Below, piece after piece: positions 1-8,167 of a stretch of DNA of 64,000 nt. The DNA comes from Streptomyces hyaluromycini (GTDB lineage Bacteria > Actinomycetota > Actinomycetes > Streptomycetales > Streptomycetaceae). The stretch spans positions 62,001-126,000 of the forward strand of contig NZ_BCFL01000034.1 of NCBI RefSeq assembly GCF_002217755.1. Reading direction: 5' to 3'. A model generated the notes under the pieces. It saw nothing but the letters and a program-made list of their open reading frames with translations. It made no database searches and was not told where the DNA came from. The first letter of the stretch is position 1. Every line of letters begins with the position of its first letter. The translations under genes were made by a program, and so were the position numbers.

Positions 1-809
1 CGGGCGTTGAAGTAGAGGCGGCCGTCGGGGAGTTGGGCGGCGGTGGTCTCGTTGGCGTTGTCGTGGCCGGTGTAGGAGTCGTCGACGAAGCCGAGGTGCC
101 AGCCGAGGCCGCCGTTGTCGCTGTAGATCGCGTGGCCGCCGTAGTACCTGGCCTCCCGGCCGGTGTCGTCGGAGCCGGCGCGCGGGGCGGCGGAGTGGTC
201 GGCGGCGACGACCAGGCGGCCGCGGTGCGGTCCCCGGGTGAGCGCGACGGCGTGCCCGGGGCCGGTGGCGTACCAGCGCCAGCCGGAAGGTTTCACCTGG
301 GCGGTGATCTCGTGCGGGCGGGTGAAGTGGCGTCCGTCGTCGCAGCTGCGCTGCACGTACACCCGGCGGCTCTGCGCCTCGGTGACCTGGCCGCGCATGA
401 TCTGCGCCTCGCTCACCGAGCCGTCGTTGTAGGAGGTCACCAGGACGACCTGGCCGCTCCTCGGGTCCACCACCGGCGCCGGGTTGCCGCGGGTGTCCCC
501 GTTGCCGTCGGCCACCACCTGGAGCGGGCTCCAGGTGCAGCCGCCGTCGGCGGAACGTCTCAGCACGACGTCGATGTCACCGCTGTCCCCGGTGGTGGTG
601 TGCCGGCCCTCGGCGAAGGCGAGCAGGGTGCCGTGCGTGCTGCGCACGACGGCCGGGATCCGGAACTGGGCGTAGCCGCCCTCACCGGAGACATACGGCA
701 CGGAGGACTCGCACCCGGTGGCCGCCCGGGCCCTGGGCTCGACCGTGAACGCCCCGAGCAGCAGGGCGGCGGCGAGGGAGATCCGGCTCGCACGGGTGAC
801 AGGAGACAC
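1..809 (-). CDS. Secreted exo-alpha-sialidase (GH33), 3' part outside the window
   Basis: This is the first ~269 residues of a sialidase that cleaves terminal sialic acids from glycoconjugates outside the cell. I chose the GTG at 809 because a GGAGGA lies 9 bases upstream and the protein then begins with a Sec-type signal peptide (basic start, LAAALLLGAF core, cleavage near ARAA at residues 27-30). The FRIP arginine-triad motif of GH33 enzymes is at residues 49-52. An Asp-box (SADGGCTW) follows, and further BNR-like DGG segments appear later. An ATG at 811 opens a different, non-coding frame. The gene continues beyond base 1, so the catalytic Tyr/Glu and later Asp-boxes cannot be checked. Family assignment is strong; substrate preference is not visible. 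Confidence 0.85.
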   Translation of the reverse strand, partial: MSPVTRASRISLAAALLLGAFTVEPRARAATGCESSVPYVSGEGGYAQFRIPAVVRSTHGTLLAFAEGRHTTTGDSGDIDVVLRRSADGGCTWSPLQVVADGNGDTRGNPAPVVDPRSGQVVLVTSYNDGSVSEAQIMRGQVTEAQSRRVYVQRSCDDGRHFTRPHEITAQVKPSGWRWYATGPGHAVALTRGPHRGRLVVAADHSAAPRAGSDDTGREARYYGGHAIYSDNGGLGWHLGFVDDSYTGHDNANETTAAQLPDGRLYFNA

Positions 810-863
810 ATGGCTCACTCCTCCATGGTTCTCCCGTCCACCCCCCTCGCATGCCCATAACGC

Positions 864-885
864 CCAAACGGGTATAAAGGTTTGG
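864..885. promoter_or_regulatory. Inverted repeat CCAAAC-N10-GTTTGG upstream of the sialidase
   Basis: Perfect 6-bp arms (864-869 and 880-885), extended imperfectly to CGCC(C)AAAC/GTTTGGCG, surround an AT-rich centre (GGTATAAAG). It lies 55-76 bases upstream of the sialidase start and downstream of the TerB-like gene. It may be an operator or promoter element for the sialidase; a weak terminator for the upstream gene is the alternative. Confidence 0.4.
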
Positions 886-928
886 CGCGCCGTCAGCTCG
901 GACAGGACCGGCGCGACCCGGACGCCGG

Positions 929-1010
929 GGCTCAGGACGGCAGGCGCGCCCGGTGACCTCGGCTCAGGACGGCAGGCGCGCCCGGTGACCTCGGCTCAGG
1001 ACGGCAGGCG
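929..1010. repeat. 32-bp tandem duplication across a stop codon
   Basis: Units at 929-960 and 961-992 are identical, and a third, partial copy (993-1010) contains the real 3' end of the TerB-like gene, including its stop at 996-998. The two downstream units are copies of the gene's last codons plus about 20 more bases. The likely origin is replication slippage. Confidence 0.9.
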
Positions 1011-1691
1011 GGCCGCGGCCAGCAGGCGGGTCACGTCGGTGGCGCAGATGGTCAGGGCCGCGCCGACCGTGCCGAGGACCTCGCGTTCGGCGTTGGTGTA
1101 GGGGCCGTCGGCGAGTGCGATGCGGGCGGCCTGGAGGAGCAGGGACTCGCGGCCCGCGGGGGCGAGGTGCGGGGCCAGCGGGTCGAGGGCCTCGTGCAGC
1201 TCTATCGCCAGGCTGGCCCGGTACGGCTGCTCGAAGACCCGTCCGGTGTCGGCGACCAGGGCCTCGACCAGCGCGCCCAGCTGTTCCTCCGTGGCCTCCT
1301 CGAAGCCGGCCGCGCGGACCGCGCCCGCCGCCGCCTCCAGGGCCGTACGGGAACAGGTGCCGCCGGCGGCGAGGACGGCGAGGGCGACGGTGTGCACGGC
1401 GTCGCGGAGCATCGCCGAGAAGCGGGAGGTGGTGGGGTGGTCGAGGACGTCGGTGCCGTAGTGGTGGCGGCAGGCGGCGCACTCCACGACCGGCCCGGTG
1501 GTGCCGCGCGGCAGCACGGGCACGCCGAGCAGGGTGAAGCGGCGACGGCCGGTGAGCCGCTGGTAGTTGCGGTCGCCGCCGCAGCCGGGGCAGTAGAACT
1601 CGCCGTCGCCGACGGGTGTCCATGCGGTGCGGGTGCCCAGGATGCGGGCAGGCCTGGTGGTTCGGCCGTCTCGTCCCCGTACTGGCAGCAC
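996..1691 (-). CDS. Zinc-ribbon protein with TerB-like helical domain
   Basis: A 231-residue cytoplasmic protein. Residues ~33-80 contain two CxxC pairs (CPGC and CAAC), consistent with a zinc ribbon. The remainder (~90-225) is an alpha-helical region that resembles the TerB/tellurite-resistance fold, ending with an 'ALADGPYTNAERE' segment typical of TerB helices. The GTG start at 1691 is preceded by GGAGG at 6-base spacing. It stands alone, with no ter operon nearby, so a role in tellurite resistance should not be assumed. A long imperfect palindrome (1711-1747) sits immediately upstream. Its 3' end has been tandemly duplicated downstream. Confidence 0.7.
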   Translation of the reverse strand: MLPVRGRDGRTTRPARILGTRTAWTPVGDGEFYCPGCGGDRNYQRLTGRRRFTLLGVPVLPRGTTGPVVECAACRHHYGTDVLDHPTTSRFSAMLRDAVHTVALAVLAAGGTCSRTALEAAAGAVRAAGFEEATEEQLGALVEALVADTGRVFEQPYRASLAIELHEALDPLAPHLAPAGRESLLLQAARIALADGPYTNAEREVLGTVGAALTICATDVTRLLAAARLPS

Positions 1692-1710
1692 GTCGCACCT
1701 CCGTAACCCC

Positions 1711-1747
1711 GTGGCAACATCGCCACCGCTGGCGTGATGTTAGCCAC
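1711..1747. promoter_or_regulatory. Long imperfect palindrome upstream of the TerB-like gene
   Basis: Outer arms GTGGC/GCCAC, middle arms AACATC/GATGTT and inner arms GCCA/TGGC are nested around CCGC, with two small bulges. It ends 20 bases before the GTG start at 1691, the usual place for a repressor operator. No regulator gene is adjacent. Confidence 0.45.
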
Positions 1748-1822
1748 ATGAAGGAGCCGGAGTCAGTACCTCGTACGAGACCTGTCCGTGACCTGCACGA
1801 CGAGTTGGCCGGGAAACGACCT

Positions 1823-1854
1823 GGCCCTGACCGCCGAACGAGGCGGCCAGGGCC
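1823..1854 (-). terminator. leuA terminator hairpin
   Basis: GGCCCTGACCGCC (1823-1835) pairs with GGCGGCCAGGGCC (1842-1854) with one mismatch and a 6-base loop, 23 bases downstream of the leuA stop. No T-tract is present, as is usual in streptomycetes. Confidence 0.65.
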
Positions 1855-1876
1855 GTGAAGTCGCTGGTCAGAAGGG

Positions 1877-3598
1877 TCAGCGGGCGGCGCGGTTCACCGC
1901 GGAGACAACCGCCTTCAGCGATGCACGCGTCGTGTTCGCATCGATGCCGATACCCCACAGGATCTTGCCGTCGATCGCGCATTCGATGTAGGAGGCGGCC
2001 TGCGCGGAGGCACCCTCGCTCATCGTGTGCTCCTGGTAGTCCAGGAGACGTACGTCGATGCCCAGGCCCTGCAGCGCGTCGAAGAACGCGGAGATCGGGC
2101 CGTTGCCGGAGCCGGTCAGGACGGTGTCCTCGCCGTCGACGACGGCCTCGACGGTGAGGGTGTCGGTGCCGTCGGTGTCGGTGGTCGACTGCCCGGTGCG
2201 GACCTGGAGACGGCCCCAGGGGTTCTCCGGGTTCGGCAGGTACTCGTCCTGGAAGACCGACCAGATGTCGGCGCCGGTGACCTCGCCGCCCTCGGCGTCC
2301 GTCTTCGCCTGGATGATCTTCGAGAACTCGATCTGCATCCGGCGCGGCAGGTCCAGCTTGTGGTCGTTCTTCAGGACGTAGGCGATACCGCCCTTGCCGG
2401 ACTGCGAGTTGACGCGGATGACCGCCTCGTAGGAGCGGCCGACGTCCTTGGGGTCGATGGGCAGGTAGGGCACCGCCCACTCGATGTCGTCGACGGTGAC
2501 GCCCTTCGCGGCCGCGTCGGCCTCCATGGCGTCGAAGCCCTTCTTGATGGCGTCCTGGTGGGAGCCGGAGAAGGACGTGTAGACCAGGTCGCCCACGTAC
2601 GGGTGGCGCGGGTGGACCTCCATCTGGTTGCAGTACTCCCACACGCGACGGATCTCGTCGATGTCGGAGAAGTCGATCTGCGGGTCGACGCCCTGGGAGA
2701 AGAGGTTCATGCCCAGGGTGACCAGGTCGACGTTGCCGGTGCGCTCGCCCTGCCCGAACAGGCAGCCCTCGACGCGGTCGGCGCCGGCCATCACGGCCAG
2801 TTCGGCGGCGGCCACGGCCGTACCGCGGTCGTTGTGCGGGTGGACGGAGATGCAGACGTGCTCGCGGCGGGAGAGGTTGCGGTGCATCCACTCGAAGCGG
2901 TCCGCGTGCGTGGACGGCGTCGAACGCTCCACGGTGGCAGGCAGGTTGAGGATGATCTCGCGGCCCGGACCCGGCTGGTAGACGTCCATGACCGCCTCGC
3001 AGACCTCCAGCGCGAAGTCCAGCTCGGTGTCGGTGAAGATCTCCGGCGAGTACTGGTAGCCGAACTCCGTCTCCGGGCCCAGCAGTTTCTCGGCGTACTC
3101 CATCACCAGGCGGGTGCCGTCGACGGCGATCTGCTTGATGTCGTCCTTGGAGCCGCGGAAGACGACCCGGCGGAAGACCGGGGCGGTGGCGTTGTACAGG
3201 TGGACGGTGGCCCGCCGGGCGCCCTTCAGCGACTCGACCGTCCGCTCGATCAGGTCCTCGCGGGCCTGGGTCAGCACGGAGATGGTGACGTCGTCCGGGA
3301 TCGCGCCCTCTTCCTCGATGATCGAGCGCACGAAGTCGAAGTCGGTCTGGCCGGAGGCCGGGAAGCCGACCTCGATCTCCTTGTAGCCCATCTTGACCAG
3401 CTGGTCGAACATCCGGCGCTTGCGCTCGGGCGACATCGGGTCGATCAGGGACTGGTTGCCGTCGCGCAGGTCGGTGGAGAGCCAGCGGGGAGCGGCGGTG
3501 ATCCGGTTGTCCGGCCAGGTGCGGTCCGGGATGTCGACCTGCTCGTAGCGGCCGTACTTGTGGATCGGCATGGTGCTGGGCTGCTGGCGGTTCGCCAT
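1877..3598 (-). CDS. leuA: 2-isopropylmalate synthase
   Basis: Condenses acetyl-CoA with 2-ketoisovalerate, the first committed step of leucine biosynthesis, in the cytoplasm. The 573-residue length fits the long actinobacterial LeuA class. The HMGL-like barrel opens with the metal/substrate motif DLRDGNQS (residues 43-50), and the metal-binding HPHND has His253 and His255. The C-terminal third is the LeuA dimer regulatory domain, through which leucine feedback normally acts. I chose the ATG at 3598 (MANRQQPS) over an in-frame upstream start at 3646 because the latter would lie inside the leader region and lacks homology. Expression is probably attenuated by the leucine-rich leader peptide upstream. 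No other leu gene is adjacent, the normal situation in Streptomyces. Confidence 0.97.
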   Translation of the reverse strand: MANRQQPSTMPIHKYGRYEQVDIPDRTWPDNRITAAPRWLSTDLRDGNQSLIDPMSPERKRRMFDQLVKMGYKEIEVGFPASGQTDFDFVRSIIEEEGAIPDDVTISVLTQAREDLIERTVESLKGARRATVHLYNATAPVFRRVVFRGSKDDIKQIAVDGTRLVMEYAEKLLGPETEFGYQYSPEIFTDTELDFALEVCEAVMDVYQPGPGREIILNLPATVERSTPSTHADRFEWMHRNLSRREHVCISVHPHNDRGTAVAAAELAVMAGADRVEGCLFGQGERTGNVDLVTLGMNLFSQGVDPQIDFSDIDEIRRVWEYCNQMEVHPRHPYVGDLVYTSFSGSHQDAIKKGFDAMEADAAAKGVTVDDIEWAVPYLPIDPKDVGRSYEAVIRVNSQSGKGGIAYVLKNDHKLDLPRRMQIEFSKIIQAKTDAEGGEVTGADIWSVFQDEYLPNPENPWGRLQVRTGQSTTDTDGTDTLTVEAVVDGEDTVLTGSGNGPISAFFDALQGLGIDVRLLDYQEHTMSEGASAQAASYIECAIDGKILWGIGIDANTTRASLKAVVSAVNRAAR

Positions 3599-3655
3599 GA
3601 TTGCGGGGCTCCTAGTGGGTGTCCGGAAGGACGGCCGACGACGCAACGCGAAGCT

Positions 3656-3698
3656 CCGCGGGGAGGGAGTCGACCTGGACTACAGGCCCTCGCCGCGG
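3656..3698 (-). promoter_or_regulatory. Attenuator-type hairpin overlapping the leu leader peptide
   Basis: CCGCGGGGAGGG (3656-3667) is complementary over 11 of 12 positions to CCCTCGCCGCGG (3687-3698). In the transcript the 5' arm is made of the leader codons just after the leucine run, and the loop contains the leader stop codon. A ribosome stalled on the Leu codons or released at the stop would therefore alter this fold. A smaller GTCC/GGAC hairpin (3621-3632) lies further downstream. Confidence 0.6.
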
Positions 3699-3727
3699 CA
3701 GCTAAGAAGAAGCAGCCCGAAACGCAT
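3680..3727 (-). CDS. leuA leader peptide MRFGLLLLSCRGEGL
   Basis: A 15-residue ORF, too short for ordinary gene calling, with four consecutive Leu codons (CTG CTT CTT CTT). Three of these are CTT, a rare codon in this GC-rich genome, and slow decoding makes a good sensor. The stop is TAG at 3680-3682. A GGAG lies about 5 bases upstream of the ATG at 3727; an in-frame ATG at 3739 would add four residues. It ends 81 bases before leuA. Leucine-rich leaders in front of leuA are known in Streptomyces, so ribosome-mediated attenuation by leucyl-tRNA supply is the straightforward reading. Confidence 0.85.
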   Translation of the reverse strand: MRFGLLLLSCRGEGL

Positions 3728-3918
3728 GATGCTCCGCATGCTAGCCGAGCCCCCTCGGACGCGGGGCGCCGTATCAGTATGCGGGACCGGTGGAACAAAC
3801 GGGACAAAAAGTGCGCCATACCACTCCCGCTCACGGAGCGTGGCTAATTGTCACGGTATTTCACCAATCATGGTTGCGGGTAGTGACAGCCGAGTGACTC
3901 AATGCGAAGGTGCGGTGC

Positions 3919-5007
3919 ATGACGACCAACGGGGGCTCTGAGCCCGTCATCAACCGCACGCCCGTCTTCTGCGGGATCGTGCCGCCGCACATCCTCGACC
4001 ACCTCGCCCGGCACGAGGACCAGGCGCTCGCCGACTCCGCGCTGCGCACCCTGCAGCACGACTCCGCCGCCCGCACCCGCCGCCGCATCACCGCGGTCCG
4101 CACCACGGCCGCCGCCGTCGCCGCCCCGGCGGCCCCCGACACCGCTCCGCACCGCACGATCTACGACGCCGGGCACGGCACCGACCTGCCCGGCACCGAG
4201 GTCCGCACGGAGGGCTCCGAGCCCGGCCAGGACGCTACCGTCAACCGCGCCTACGCCGGCCTCGGCGCCACCTTCGAGCTGTACCTGAAGGCGTACGAGC
4301 GCAACTCCATCGACGGCGACGGGCTGCCGCTGAACGCGAGCGTCCACTACGACGTCAACTACGACAACGCCTTCTGGAACGGCGACCAGATGGTGTTCGG
4401 CGACGGCGACGGCGAGATCTTCGTCGACTTCACCACCTCCGTCGACGTCATCGGCCACGAGCTCACGCACGGCGTCACCCAGTACACCGCCAACCTGGAG
4501 TACTACGGCCAGTCCGGCGCCCTCAACGAGTCGGTCTCCGACGTCTTCGGCTCGCTCATCAAGCAGTACTCCCTCGGTCAGAGTGCCGACCAGGCCGACT
4601 GGCTGATCGGCGAGGGCCTGCTCGCCCCGGGCGTGCACGGGGTGGCGCTGCGCTCGATGAAGACCCCGGGCACGGCGTACGACGACCCGCGCCTCGGCAA
4701 GGACCCGCAGCCGGCGACCATGCAGCACTACGTGAAGACCAGCCGGGACAACGGCGGCGTGCACATCAACTCCGGCATCCCCAACCACGCCTTCTACCTG
4801 CTCGCCACCGCCCTCGGCGGCAACGCCTGGGAGCGGGCCGGGCAGATCTGGTACGACGTCCTCACCGGCGGCGAACTGCAGTCGGACGCCACGTTCACGG
4901 ACTTCGCGAAGCTCACGGTCGCCGTGGCCAAGGCCCGCTACCAGACGGGCGAGGAGAGCGAGGCGGCCCTGAAGGCCTGGGCCCAGGTGGGGGTGCAGGC
5001 CGCCTGA
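3919..5007 (+). CDS. M4-family (protealysin-like) zinc metallopeptidase
   Basis: A 362-residue thermolysin-family endopeptidase. It begins with a short protealysin-type propeptide (FCGIVPPHILDHLAR, residues ~15-30, with the conserved PP box) and has no obvious signal peptide, as is typical of protealysin-type enzymes. Zinc ligands are in HELTH (His180, Glu181 catalytic, His184) and NESVSD (Glu204). The transition-state His is His282 in GGVHINSG. I chose the ATG at 3919 (GAAGG 8 bases upstream) over the GTG at 3910. The next gene encodes its probable inhibitor. It is transcribed divergently from leuA. The 3' end has been tandemly repeated (4993-5060). Confidence 0.93.
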   Translation: MTTNGGSEPVINRTPVFCGIVPPHILDHLARHEDQALADSALRTLQHDSAARTRRRITAVRTTAAAVAAPAAPDTAPHRTIYDAGHGTDLPGTEVRTEGSEPGQDATVNRAYAGLGATFELYLKAYERNSIDGDGLPLNASVHYDVNYDNAFWNGDQMVFGDGDGEIFVDFTTSVDVIGHELTHGVTQYTANLEYYGQSGALNESVSDVFGSLIKQYSLGQSADQADWLIGEGLLAPGVHGVALRSMKTPGTAYDDPRLGKDPQPATMQHYVKTSRDNGGVHINSGIPNHAFYLLATALGGNAWERAGQIWYDVLTGGELQSDATFTDFAKLTVAVAKARYQTGEESEAALKAWAQVGVQAA

Positions 5008-5060
5008 CCGTTCGAGGTGCACACCGCCTGACCGCTCGGGGTGCACACCGCCCGGTTCCG
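4993..5060. repeat. 24-bp tandem repeat across the protease stop codon
   Basis: Unit 1 (4993-5016) contains the last codons and TGA of the metallopeptidase. Unit 2 (5017-5040) is a 3-mismatch copy including the TGA. A third, partial copy runs to about 5053. The arrangement matches other stop-codon duplications in this window. Confidence 0.8.
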
Positions 5061-5076
5061 TACTACACAGGGACCC

Positions 5077-5343
5077 ATGCGTATTCAGGTGAGGCGCACG
5101 GGCGGGTTCGCGGGCATCGAGCGCCGGGCCGAGGTGGACACCTCGGGCCGGCCCGACGCCGCCGAGTGGGAGGCCCTGGCCGAGCGCGCGCTCGCGGCCG
5201 GCCGGGCCTCCCCGCCGCCGGGCGTGCCGGACGGGTTCGCGTACGAGATCACGGTGGACGGACGGACGGTGTACGCGGCCGACCCGCAGCTGACCGAGGA
5301 CCAACGCGAGTTGATCTCACGGGTGTTGAAGGAAGGGGCGTGA
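5077..5343 (+). CDS. Emfourin-type protease inhibitor
   Basis: An 88-residue cytoplasmic protein beginning MRIQVRRTGGFAGIERR. The RxGGFAGxxR segment near the N-terminus, the small size and the position 69 bases downstream of an M4 peptidase match emfourin (M4in), the inhibitor described for protealysin. It would bind the protease active site and keep it silent inside the cell. The ATG at 5077 is preferred over the in-frame GTG at 5041, which lies inside the duplicated 3' end of the protease gene. A promoter of its own is not evident; co-transcription with the protease is likely. Family identity rests on motif and context. Confidence 0.8.
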   Translation: MRIQVRRTGGFAGIERRAEVDTSGRPDAAEWEALAERALAAGRASPPPGVPDGFAYEITVDGRTVYAADPQLTEDQRELISRVLKEGA

Positions 5344-5414
5344 CCAGGTCCCGTAACGGGTAGTTCACGCCCGGGCGTTGACTTACGTTACCGGGGGTAA
5401 GGATGATCCCGGCC

Positions 5415-6749
5415 ATGGCGACAGACGCGGTCCATCCGATTCCCCCCTTCCCCCGGTTCCCCGACGGCTTCCTCTGGGGTGTCTCGACCTCGGCTCATCA
5501 GATCGAGGGCGCGGCCGACCTGCGGGAGCCGTCCGTGTGGGACGTGTTCGAGGCGGAGCCGGGCCGGATCAAGGACGGCTCGACGGCGGCGGTGGCCTGC
5601 GACCACTACCACCGCCACCGCGAGGACGTGGCGCTCCTGGCCGGCCTCGGCGTGGACGCGTACCGCTTCTCCCTCTCCTGGCCGCGGGTCCGCTCCGCGG
5701 GCGGCCTGGACTTCTACGACCGCCTGGTCGACGAGCTGTGCGCGGCCGGCATACGCCCGGTCCCGACCCTCTTCCACTGGGACCTGCCGGTCGCCCTGCA
5801 GGAGAAGGGCGGCTGGCTGGACCGGGACACGGCGGCACACTTCGCCGAGTACGTCTCGGCCGTCGCGGACCGGCTCGGCGACCGGGTCAAGAAGTGGATC
5901 ACCCTCAACGAGCCCGCCGAGCAGACCCTGTTCGGATACGCCCTGGGCGCCCACGCCCCCGGCGAGCAGCTGATGTTCGACGCCCTCCCGGTCGCCCACC
6001 ACCAGCTCCTCGCCCACGGTCTGGCGGTACGGGCGCTGCGCGCGGCCGGCGCCACCGACATCGGCATCGCCAACTCCCACGGCCCGACCTGGCCGGCCTC
6101 GCAGGAGCAGCCGGACCTGGAGGCGGCCGCCTTCTACGACCTCCTCCTCAACCGTCTGTTCGCCGAGCCGATCCTGCTCGGCGAGTACCCGGACGGAATG
6201 GGCGACCTGATGCCCGGCGACGTCGCGGCCGACCTGAAGGTGATCGCCGAGCCCCTCGACTGGTACGGCGTCAACTACTACTCCCCCACGAAGGTGGGCG
6301 CCCCGCAGGGCACCGAGATCGAGTTCGGCGGGCTCACCCTCCCCGCCGAACTCCCCTTCTCCGTCCAGGACATCGATGACGTCCCGGTGACGGACTTCGG
6401 CTGGCCGGTGGTCCCTCAGGGCCTCACCGAACTCCTCACCGGCTTCCGCGACCGCTACGGCGACCGGCTCCCGCCCGTCGTCATCACCGAGAACGGCTGC
6501 TCGTACCAGGGCATCGACGACCAGGACCGCATCGCCTACCTGGACGGCCACATCCGGGCGCTGCACAGGGCGGCGGAGGCCGGGGTGGACGTGCGCGGCT
6601 ACTTCGTCTGGTCGCTCCTCGACAACTTCGAGTGGGCGGAGGGGTACGAGCGCCGCTTCGGCCTGGTCCACGTCGACTACGCGACGCAGGTGCGGACGCC
6701 GAAGTCGTCGTACGCCTGGTACCGGGACGTCCTGCGGGCGCAGAGATGA
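5415..6749 (+). CDS. GH1 beta-glucosidase
   Basis: A 444-residue intracellular glycoside hydrolase of family 1 that releases glucose (or a related sugar) from beta-linked oligosaccharides such as cellobiose. The acid/base glutamate is Glu166 in TLNEP and the nucleophile is Glu359 in ITENG; the N-terminal FPDGFLWGVSTSAHQIEG signature is intact. The start at 5415 (MATDAV) has AAGGAT about 10 bases upstream; the ATG at 5403 directly abuts that site and is unlikely. The stop overlaps the start of the next gene by 4 bases (ATGA), so transporter and hydrolase are translationally coupled. No LacI-type regulator, which often accompanies such genes, is adjacent. Confidence 0.94.
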   Translation: MATDAVHPIPPFPRFPDGFLWGVSTSAHQIEGAADLREPSVWDVFEAEPGRIKDGSTAAVACDHYHRHREDVALLAGLGVDAYRFSLSWPRVRSAGGLDFYDRLVDELCAAGIRPVPTLFHWDLPVALQEKGGWLDRDTAAHFAEYVSAVADRLGDRVKKWITLNEPAEQTLFGYALGAHAPGEQLMFDALPVAHHQLLAHGLAVRALRAAGATDIGIANSHGPTWPASQEQPDLEAAAFYDLLLNRLFAEPILLGEYPDGMGDLMPGDVAADLKVIAEPLDWYGVNYYSPTKVGAPQGTEIEFGGLTLPAELPFSVQDIDDVPVTDFGWPVVPQGLTELLTGFRDRYGDRLPPVVITENGCSYQGIDDQDRIAYLDGHIRALHRAAEAGVDVRGYFVWSLLDNFEWAEGYERRFGLVHVDYATQVRTPKSSYAWYRDVLRAQR

Positions 6750-8008
6750 CGACGACCCGCGAGCCGGCTGAGCCGGGCGCCCTGGCGGAGCCGGTCGAGA
6801 GGGTCGGGCGGGGCTGGACCTCCGCGCTCTCCCTCGCCAACGGGGCGATCTGGGTGGGCTGGTACGGCCCCCTGCAGATCCTGCTCGCCTCCCAGGCCAA
6901 GGACTTCGCGCCCGGCTCCGGGATGTCGAAGGAGACGATGCTGGCCTGGGTGACCGGCGTCGGCGCGGTGGTGTCGCTGGCGGCCAACCCGGTCTTCGGC
7001 GCGCTGTCGGACCGTACGACGTCCCGCTGGGGCCGCCGTACGCCGTGGATCGTCGCCGGTACGGCGGGCGGGGCGCTGTCCCTGCTGGTCCTCGCGGGCG
7101 CCGGCGGCATGTGGACGATGATGCTGGGCTGGTGCCTGGTCCAGCTGACCCTGAACGCGGCCTTCGCGGCGGTCACGGCGGCGGTGCCGGACCGGGTGCC
7201 GAGGCTCCAGCGGGGCTCGGTGGGCGGCTGGCTGGGGGCCGCGCAGATCCTCGGCGTGGTCGGCGGCACCGGCCTTGCGACGGCCGCCGGGGGCGTCGGG
7301 GCGGGCTATGTGGCGTGCGCGGTGTTCACGGCGCTGGGCGTCCTGCCGTACGTGCTGCGCCACCCGGACCTGCGGCTGGCGCCGGAGGACCGCCCGCCCT
7401 GGTCCTGGCGCGCCTTCCTCACCGGCTTCTGGCTGAGCCCGCGCCGCTACCCCGACCTGGGCTGGGCCTGGCTGACCCGCTTCCTGATCAACCTCAGCAA
7501 CTCCCTGGTCCTGCTGTACCTGCTCTACTACCTCCGCGACCGCCTGCACTACTCCGATCCCGACCAGGGGGTGCTGATCCTGACCGCCGTCAACGGGCTG
7601 ACGCTGATGGCGACGGTCGTGGTCGGCGGGGTCTGGTCGGACCGGGCGGGCCGCCGCAAGCCGTTCGTGATCTGGTCCGGGATGCTGATGGCGGTGGCCA
7701 CGGCGCTGCTGTCGGTGTGGCAGACCTGGCCGGGGGCGCTCGTGGCCTCGGCGGTGCTGGGCATCGGCTTCGGGGTGTTCACCTCCGTGGACTTCGCGCT
7801 GATGACCGACGTCCTGCCGAAGGCGGTGGACCGCGGCAAGGACCTCGGCGTGATCAACGTGGCCAACGCCCTGCCGCAGGTCGCGGCGCCCGCCCTCGCC
7901 GCACCGATCGTCACCTACCTCGGCGGCTACCGGGTCCTGTACCTGGCGGCGGCGGTGATCGGGCTGGCGGGGGCGTGGCTGGTGCGGCGGATACGGGGGG
8001 TCGACTGA
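6746..8008 (+). CDS. MFS sugar transporter coupled to the beta-glucosidase
   Basis: A 420-residue integral membrane protein with about twelve hydrophobic segments, of the MFS/GPH-like sugar transporter type. A conserved A-like loop (SDRTTSRWGRRTPW) follows TM2-3, and a second (SDRAGRRKPF) follows TM8-9. The ATG at 6746 overlaps the beta-glucosidase stop, so the pair probably takes up and cleaves the same beta-glucoside. The substrate cannot be read from sequence. A perfect 7-bp-stem hairpin follows directly after the stop. Confidence 0.85.
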   Translation: MTTTREPAEPGALAEPVERVGRGWTSALSLANGAIWVGWYGPLQILLASQAKDFAPGSGMSKETMLAWVTGVGAVVSLAANPVFGALSDRTTSRWGRRTPWIVAGTAGGALSLLVLAGAGGMWTMMLGWCLVQLTLNAAFAAVTAAVPDRVPRLQRGSVGGWLGAAQILGVVGGTGLATAAGGVGAGYVACAVFTALGVLPYVLRHPDLRLAPEDRPPWSWRAFLTGFWLSPRRYPDLGWAWLTRFLINLSNSLVLLYLLYYLRDRLHYSDPDQGVLILTAVNGLTLMATVVVGGVWSDRAGRRKPFVIWSGMLMAVATALLSVWQTWPGALVASAVLGIGFGVFTSVDFALMTDVLPKAVDRGKDLGVINVANALPQVAAPALAAPIVTYLGGYRVLYLAAAVIGLAGAWLVRRIRGVD

Positions 8009-8025
8009 GCGCCCCGAAGGGGCGC
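8009..8025 (+). terminator. Hairpin after the transporter, start of a dispersed repeat
   Basis: GCGCCCC-GAA-GGGGCGC begins one base after the stop codon. It leads into a type-B dispersed repeat (to about 8108) that also contains the CCCCCCGGGTTCGAGCGAAG element commonly scattered through Streptomyces genomes. Confidence 0.7.
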
Positions 8026-8108
8026 GGGGCCGTATCCGATATGCGGCTACCGCCGCGATGGGGGTCCCCCCGGGTTCGAGCGAAGCCGAGAACTTGGGGG
8101 AGCGACCA
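8018..8108 (+). repeat. Dispersed intergenic repeat, type B
   Basis: GGGGCGCGGGGCCGTATCCG, then ATATGCGGCTACCGCCGCGA, then a G/C-rich hairpin, then GAGCGACCAGCCGC. Related copies in this window lie at 29728-29780 and, inverted, at 33674-33740. Confidence 0.7.
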
Positions 8109-8167
8109 GCCGCGACGGCGCGGCACACGGCACAACGCGGCACCTCCGGCGGAGCGCTCGGCCCGGC

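Noticed and set aside
560..811. ATG-started ORF at 811 on the minus strand
   Set aside because: It is an alternate frame over the sialidase; the GTG at 809 gives signal peptide, FRIP and Asp-box motifs.
4993..5060. GTG at 5041 as the emfourin start
   Set aside because: It lies inside the tandem copy of the protease 3' end; ATG 5077 gives the family-typical N-terminus.
5378..5403. TTGACT with TAAGGA as a promoter for the beta-glucosidase
   Set aside because: The spacing is only 14 bases and the -10 match is poor and overlaps the ribosome site; not listed as a feature.
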